Source: Streptosporangium subroseum (lineage in GTDB: Bacteria > Actinomycetota > Actinomycetes > Streptosporangiales > Streptosporangiaceae). Taken from it: 64,000 bases of DNA. Made by a program: the position numbers and the translations under genes. The DNA is taken from NCBI RefSeq assembly GCF_900188345.1, contig NZ_FZOD01000006.1:232239-296238 (forward strand), written 5' to 3'. The stretch's first letter is position 1, and the number at the start of each line of letters is the position of its first letter. The notes under the pieces were generated by a model. The model did not search any database. It saw nothing but the letters and a program-made list of their open reading frames with translations, and was not told where the DNA came from. Of the stretch, positions 60,188 to 64,000 are shown piece after piece.

Positions 60188-61264
60188 CTACTTGACGTGG
60201 GTAAGGAAGAAGTCCCGGACGTCCTCGGCGAGCAGTTCCGGCACCTCCATCGCGGCGAAGTGGCCGCCGCGCTCGAACTCCGACCAGTGCCTGATGTCGT
60301 ACAGCCGCTCGGCCAGCGGTCGCACCGACTGCGTGATGTCGTGCGCGAACACCGCCACGCCGACCGGTACCGGGCACGGCTCGATCCGCCGCGGAGTCTC
60401 GCGATGCAGCCGCGCCGAGGAGGCCGCGGTGGCGGTCAGCCAGTACAGCGAGATGCCGGTGAGCATCCGGTCGTCACCGATGTGCGAGCGAGGGTCGGTC
60501 CACTGCGCGAAGCGCTCGGCAATCCAGACCAGCTGGCCGACCGGCGAGTCGGTCAGCGCGTAGCCGATGGTCTGGGGGGTGAGGGCCTGCAGGGTCTGGT
60601 ACGGCGGCCGGTTCGCCATCAGCTGCCTGACCTTGTCCAGCCGGGCCTCATCCGCTTCGGACACCTCGACGTCGGGATCCGGCCGGGTCGGCAGGTAGTT
60701 GACGTGCACCCCGACGACCCGCTCGGGTGCCACCGCACCGAGCGCCAGGGAGATGCCCGCGCCGAAGTCGCCGCCCTGCGCGCCGTAGCGCTCATACCCC
60801 AGGCGGCGCATCAGCTCGTCCCAGGCCCGCGCGACCCGGACGATGTCCCAGCCGCGCTCGTGGGTCGGCCCGGAGAAGCCGTAACCGGGGATGGACGGAA
60901 TCACCAGGTGGAAGTCGCGCGACAGCGGCTCGATCACGTCGAGGAACTCCAGGAACGAACCGGGCCAGCCGTGGGTGAGGATCAGCGCGAGCGCGTCCGG
61001 CTTCGAAGACCGGACGTGGACGAAGTGGATGTTCTGGCCGTCGATCTCGGTGGTGAAGTGCGGAAGCTCGTTGAGCTTGGCCTCGTGCTCGCGCCAGTCG
61101 TAGCCGGTGCGCCAGTATTCGGCCAGTTCCTTGAGCCGCGCCAGTGGGAAGCCGTAGTCCCACCCGGCGTCGGCGACCTCGTTGGGCCAGCGGGTGCGGG
61201 AGAGTCGGTCGGCCAGGTCGTCGAGGTCGGCCTGAGGGATGTTGACGCGGAACGGCTCGATCAT
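60188..61264 (-). CDS. Epoxide hydrolase (EHN / microsomal type)
   Basis: 358 residues. EHN domain at ~1-110 (VNIPQADLDDLADRLSRTRW, LKELAEYWRTGYDWREHEAK), then an alpha/beta hydrolase core: LILTHGWPGSFLEFLDVIEP (oxyanion), nucleophile Asp in YGAQGGDFGAGISLALGA (~168) and His in FERGGHFAAMEVPELLAEDV (~336). It opens epoxides to diols. The ATG at 61264 follows GGAG; earlier in-frame starts lie in the operator region. Divergent from the second MarR gene, which likely controls it in response to the substrate. Confidence 0.88.
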   Translation of the reverse strand: MIEPFRVNIPQADLDDLADRLSRTRWPNEVADAGWDYGFPLARLKELAEYWRTGYDWREHEAKLNELPHFTTEIDGQNIHFVHVRSSKPDALALILTHGWPGSFLEFLDVIEPLSRDFHLVIPSIPGYGFSGPTHERGWDIVRVARAWDELMRRLGYERYGAQGGDFGAGISLALGAVAPERVVGVHVNYLPTRPDPDVEVSEADEARLDKVRQLMANRPPYQTLQALTPQTIGYALTDSPVGQLVWIAERFAQWTDPRSHIGDDRMLTGISLYWLTATAASSARLHRETPRRIEPCPVPVGVAVFAHDITQSVRPLAERLYDIRHWSEFERGGHFAAMEVPELLAEDVRDFFLTHVK

Positions 61265-61314
61265 GGTCTTAGCTCCGGGGGATTCATTCAGCACCCTAAT
61301 GTTCGGGCGATTAA

Positions 61315-61366
61315 CGTTTGGTGTCCAAACGATATAATGAATCATTAGTGCTTCCAACGATTCGTT
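61315..61366. promoter_or_regulatory. Three palindromes in the epoxide hydrolase / marR divergent promoter
   Basis: CGTTTGG-tgt-CCAAACG (61315-61331), TAATGA-a-TCATTA (61335-61347) and AACGA-t-TCGTT (61356-61366) lie side by side in the AT-rich gap, and TATAAT (61333-61338) is a perfect -10 toward the MarR gene. Several sites at a divergent promoter fit a MarR repressor acting on both genes. Confidence 0.6.
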
Positions 61367-61377
61367 AGACTTGTCAC

Positions 61378-61851
61378 ATGGAGAACCCATCCGAGAAGAC
61401 GCCTGCCTGGTGGGAGAGCCTGCCCAGCTGGCTGCTCACCCAGACCGCCCATCACGCGCACCGCCTGGTGGGCGACGGGTTCTCGTCCGTCGGCGCCCGC
61501 GGCTACCACTACCGCCTGCTGGCGACGCTGGAGGAGTCCGGCCCGGCCAGCCAGGCCGCGCTGGGCCGCCGTAGCGGCATCCACCTCAGCGACATGGTCG
61601 CGACGATCAACGAGCTCGCCGACGGCAAACTGGTCGAGCGTGCCCCGGACCCCTCCGACCGGCGGCGCAACGTCATCTCGCTGACCGCCGCGGGCAAGCG
61701 GCAGCTGCGGCGACTGGAGAAGCGGCTGGCCGAATGCCAGGACGAACTACTGGCTCCGCTGTCACCCGAGGAGCGACAGGGGTTGACCGAGCTGTTGTCC
61801 AGACTGCTGGACCACCACAACCGGCGAACCGGCACCCCCGAAGAGCGGTGA
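61378..61851 (+). CDS. MarR-family transcriptional regulator
   Basis: 157 residues, standard MarR: GFSSVGARGYHYRLLATLEE, SQAALGRRSGIHLSDMVATI (recognition helix), LVERAPDPSDRRRNVISLTA (wing with the DxRR motif) and a C-terminal dimer helix. ATG at 61378. Divergent from the epoxide hydrolase gene and surrounded by three palindromes, so it probably represses that gene and itself. Downstream 61852-62097 has no gene I recognise. Confidence 0.88.
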   Translation: MENPSEKTPAWWESLPSWLLTQTAHHAHRLVGDGFSSVGARGYHYRLLATLEESGPASQAALGRRSGIHLSDMVATINELADGKLVERAPDPSDRRRNVISLTAAGKRQLRRLEKRLAECQDELLAPLSPEERQGLTELLSRLLDHHNRRTGTPEER

Positions 61852-62097
61852 CGCTGACCGGAACGTGCTCTCGGGGCGCAGCCGGTCGGGCCTGAACACC
61901 CGAACGCTTCCGGTGCCGGTCACGTCCGGCTCGTCCGCGTACACCGCGCACGCCTATGGTCCGGCGACGTGGGACCGGCCCGATGGAAGCGCGTGCTCAC
62001 CGACGCGGGCGCTGTCCGCGTGAAGCCGAACGGCGCGGTGGGCGCATGACCGCGCGGAAAGCTTCTGACGAACCGTGGCGCCCTGCCCAAGGGGCGC

Positions 62098-62715
62098 TCA
62101 GCTGAGAATGTGGTCGGTGAGCAGCCAGACACTGATACCGATCATGGCGGCTCCGGACAGGCGGCTGATGAGGCGCGCCGCGGCGGGCCGGCCGTGCAGG
62201 ACGGTGCGGGTGAGGGCGCCGAGGCAGAGGTAGAACAGGGCGCAGGTGGCCATGAAGGCCAGGCCGAGGACGCCGATCTGCCCGGCGACGGGCCAGGTGC
62301 CGTACGGGTCGGTGAACTGCGGGAGCAGGGCGAGGAAGATCAGCAGGCCTTTGGGGTTGAGACCGCTGACGCCGATACCGCGCAGGAAGGTGTTCCAGTC
62401 GGTGCCGGCCGGAGCTTCGGTCGGGGCGTCGGGTGTGGCGGGGTGGGCGAAGGTCATCGCGCCGTGCCACATCAGGTAAAGGCCGCCGACGAGGGTGAGG
62501 CCGGTCAGGACGGCCGGGGATCCGGCGACCAGGGCTCCGACTCCGGCCGCGACGATGAGGGTGATCGCGGCGTAGCCGACGACCAGCCCGCTCACCGCCG
62601 GGTACACCGACCGACCCCGCAGCCCGGCACCGATGGTGAAGGCCCAGTCCGCGCCCGGAACGACGATGAGCAGGAACGCGACCGCCCAGAAAGCGAGCAC
62701 GGAGCCGGCGGCCAT
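62098..62715 (-). CDS. LysE/RhtB-family amino-acid exporter
   Basis: 205 residues with six hydrophobic helices: LAFWAVAFLLIVVPGADWAF (the P-G-x-x-x/x-x-x motif of the family, ~7-26), VVGYAAITLIVAAGVGALV, LYLMWHGAMTF and SGLNPKGLLIFLALLPQF, where the NPK segment is diagnostic for LysE/RhtB. ATG at 62715 with GGGAGGAAT upstream; the longer frame overlaps the Lrp gene and is rejected. Divergent from an Lrp/AsnC gene, the usual partner that senses the exported amino acid. Confidence 0.88.
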   Translation of the reverse strand: MAAGSVLAFWAVAFLLIVVPGADWAFTIGAGLRGRSVYPAVSGLVVGYAAITLIVAAGVGALVAGSPAVLTGLTLVGGLYLMWHGAMTFAHPATPDAPTEAPAGTDWNTFLRGIGVSGLNPKGLLIFLALLPQFTDPYGTWPVAGQIGVLGLAFMATCALFYLCLGALTRTVLHGRPAAARLISRLSGAAMIGISVWLLTDHILS

Positions 62716-62826
62716 GAATGGATTCCTCCCGGTTGATCGGCGGATATGGGAAGAATACGTTTGATGTGCCCAAAGGTGTTTCCAATTTTTCCCTGATCGG
62801 GCCGCTTGTATGGAAGAATCTTCTAC

Positions 62827-63279
62827 GTGGATGCGATTGACCGGAAGATTCTTGCTGTGCTTCAGGAAGACGGTCGCCTGACGATCACGGAGCTCGCCGC
62901 ACGGGTGGGGCTGAGTGTCTCGCCGTGCCACCGCCGTCTGCGGGAGTTGGAGCGTAGCGGGACGATCCGCGGCTACCGGGCGATCGTCGACGCGAGTGCC
63001 CTCGGCCTGACGTTCCAGGCGCTCGTCTTCGTCACCATGCGCCAGGAGGACCGCGACACCCTGCTGGGTTTCGAGGCGGCGGTCGCGCGGGTGCCCGAGG
63101 TGGTGCAGGCGCAACGGCTGTTCGGCGACCCCGACTACCTGCTGCGCATCGTCACCGCCGACCTGACCGCCTACCAGGAGCTGGAGGACGACGTCCTGTC
63201 CGCACTCCCCGGCGTGCAACGCCTGAACTCCACCCTCGTCATGAAACACGTCGTGAACGACCGGCCCCTGCCCACCTGA
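62827..63279 (+). CDS. Lrp/AsnC-family transcriptional regulator
   Basis: 150 residues. HTH ~1-60 (VDAIDRKILAVLQEDGRLTI, ITELAARVGLSVSPCHRRLR), RAM ligand domain ~65-150 (LVFVTMRQEDRDTLLGFE, RLFGDPDYLLRIVTADLTAY). I use the GTG at 62827, which gives the family-typical N-terminus with GGAAG ten bases before it; a TTG at 62806 is possible. Divergent from the LysE exporter, which it probably activates when an amino acid is in excess. GGAAGAAT occurs twice in the gap (near 62750 and 62812). Confidence 0.85.
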   Translation: MDAIDRKILAVLQEDGRLTITELAARVGLSVSPCHRRLRELERSGTIRGYRAIVDASALGLTFQALVFVTMRQEDRDTLLGFEAAVARVPEVVQAQRLFGDPDYLLRIVTADLTAYQELEDDVLSALPGVQRLNSTLVMKHVVNDRPLPT

Positions 63280-63412
63280 CATCGGACCGAGCCCGATCCT
63301 CACCCAGACGGGAAGCGACGGGCATCTGGATGCGGGCGCAGGACACAGGCCTGCTGGAGATGCTGACCGAGACCGGTGCCGACGATGGCGGGATGCCAGG
63401 AACTGTTCGGCG

Positions 63413-63523
63413 ATGGCTGCACTCGCGGCCGCGCCCGTGGTCGCCGGCGCTCCCGCCGCGTCCGTGACGGCGAAGCCGGGGATCGACATCTCCGGCGGGC
63501 TGACGCGGCCCGTCTTCTCCTGA
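63413..63523 (+). pseudogene. Possible N-terminal fragment of a secreted protein (36 codons)
   Basis: An ATG opens MAALAAAPVVAGAPAASVTA, then KPGIDISGGLTRPVFS and a stop. It resembles a signal peptide end and the first mature residues of secreted hydrolases, but no RBS is present and the frame stops. A relic or chance. The rest of 63280-63598 shows nothing I can recognise. Confidence 0.25.
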
Positions 63524-63598
63524 GGAGATGGCGGCGGGCTCGCTCACAAGCAGCGATCAGGTCGCCCGCACTCGCACACCTGCGGTCCCCTTTTATCT

Positions 63599-63671
63599 CA
63601 GCTATTCGGTGTTGCTATGTACCGGTAGTCAGTGTTACTTTCTACTGGTAGTCAGCAACACCAAGTAGCTG
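63599..63671. promoter_or_regulatory. Composite PadR operator: 18-bp inverted arms around a 23-bp direct repeat
   Basis: CAGCTATTCGGTGTTGCT (63599-63616) is inverted at 63654-63671 with 16 of 18 matches. Between and into the arms, TACCGGTAGTCAG (63620-63632) and TACTGGTAGTCAG (63643-63655) are direct repeats 23 bases apart. The region is AT-rich compared with its flanks and ends 16 bases before the PadR start. Confidence 0.7.
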
Positions 63672-63687
63672 AAAAAGGGGGTGTTCC

Positions 63688-64000
63688 ATGGGCAAGCAGG
63701 TGACGGAGATGCTCAAGGGAACGCTGGAGGGCATCGTCCTGGCGATCCTGTCCGGCCGGTCCGCCTACGGCTACGAGATCACGGCGTGGCTGCGCGATCA
63801 GGGCTTCTCCGACATCGCCGAGGGCACCATCTACGCGCTGCTCATCAGGATCGAGCAGCGCGGCCTCGTCGACGTGGAGAAGGTCCCGTCCGAGAAGGGG
63901 CCGCCGCGCAAGGTGTATTCCCTCAACGCTCAGGGACGGGCGTATCTCGAAGAGTTCTGGAGGACCTGGAGCTTCCTCACCGAACGGCTCGAACAGCTCC
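63688..64000 (+). CDS. PadR-family transcriptional regulator (3' end beyond window)
   Basis: 104 codons seen. Winged HTH: MLKGTLEGIVLAILSGRSAY, GYEITAWLRDQGFSDIAEGT, IYALLIRIEQRGLVDVEKVP and RKVYSLNAQGRAYLEEFW, typical PadR subfamily 1 features. ATG at 63688 after a purine-rich AAAAAGGGGG stretch. The elaborate operator directly upstream suggests tight autoregulation. What it controls lies past the right edge. Confidence 0.88.
   Translation, partial: MGKQVTEMLKGTLEGIVLAILSGRSAYGYEITAWLRDQGFSDIAEGTIYALLIRIEQRGLVDVEKVPSEKGPPRKVYSLNAQGRAYLEEFWRTWSFLTERLEQL

Overview
The window is high-GC, densely coded DNA with very strong GC bias at third codon positions, GTG/TTG starts and many 4-base ATGA/GTGA start-stop overlaps. 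This points to a filamentous actinomycete. A Streptosporangiaceae-type genome (Nonomuraea/Streptosporangium-like) is my guess from gene content, not a proven placement. I saw no tRNA, rRNA, CRISPR array or intact mobile element.

Layout. (1) 1-10.6 kb: a minus-strand carbohydrate locus. It has a secreted protein cut by the window edge, a secreted DUF5107-type protein, a PfkB sugar/sugar-acid kinase, a ribose-type ABC importer (binding protein, permease, double ATPase), an aldehyde dehydrogenase and a divergent IclR regulator. The 3' remnant of a second sugar-binding-protein gene lies inside it. (2) 10.6-11.4 kb: a lone cobF (cobalamin). (3) 11.5-27.8 kb: a large flavin-monooxygenase/importer locus. 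It has two SsuD-like monooxygenases at its edges, a luciferase-like monooxygenase fused to a nitroreductase-type flavin reductase, two more luciferase-fold proteins, a DszC/SfnB-type acyl-CoA-dehydrogenase-fold monooxygenase, two aldo/keto reductases and a complete peptide/nickel-type ABC importer. The likely job is import and oxidative C-S (or C-N) cleavage of an organic compound to scavenge sulfur; substrate unknown. (4) 27.8-29.5 kb: a rifampicin monooxygenase gene (rox-type) with a 19-bp rifamycin-associated element (RAE) upstream.

(5) 29.7-32.7 kb: a TetR/NAD(P)-oxidoreductase divergent pair with four palindromic operators at an exact 23-bp period, a decayed MFS fragment and a short QcrB-like cytochrome b. 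(6) 32.7-37.5 kb: IclR, HMG-CoA-lyase-like protein and CaiB/BaiF CoA-transferase, divergent from a GntP-type permease: a small organic-acid uptake, CoA activation and cleavage pathway. (7) 37.6-43.7 kb: AraC/SDR pair, a NarL-type two-component system, a DHA2-type MFS exporter and a short cupin. (8) 43.7-56 kb: a patchwork rich in gene remnants (DeoR, alcohol dehydrogenase, TetR, head-less SDR, ABC ATPase cut to 83 codons) between intact genes (XRE regulator, hydrolases, GNAT, FtsX permease, PadR, MocR, thioesterase, patatin, dienelactone hydrolase). (9) 56-64 kb: divergent regulator/enzyme pairs (GntR-TetR double-headed regulator, GNAT, alpha/beta hydrolase, SDR, MarR, epoxide hydrolase, MarR, LysE exporter with Lrp regulator) and a PadR gene cut by the window end, preceded by an elaborate operator.

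Regulation is unusually readable here: many divergent promoters carry clear palindromes or repeated operators. These include an exact TGTGA-N6-TCACA Crp-type site before the 26.7-kb monooxygenase and a hairpin that overlaps a Shine-Dalgarno sequence at 54.2 kb.
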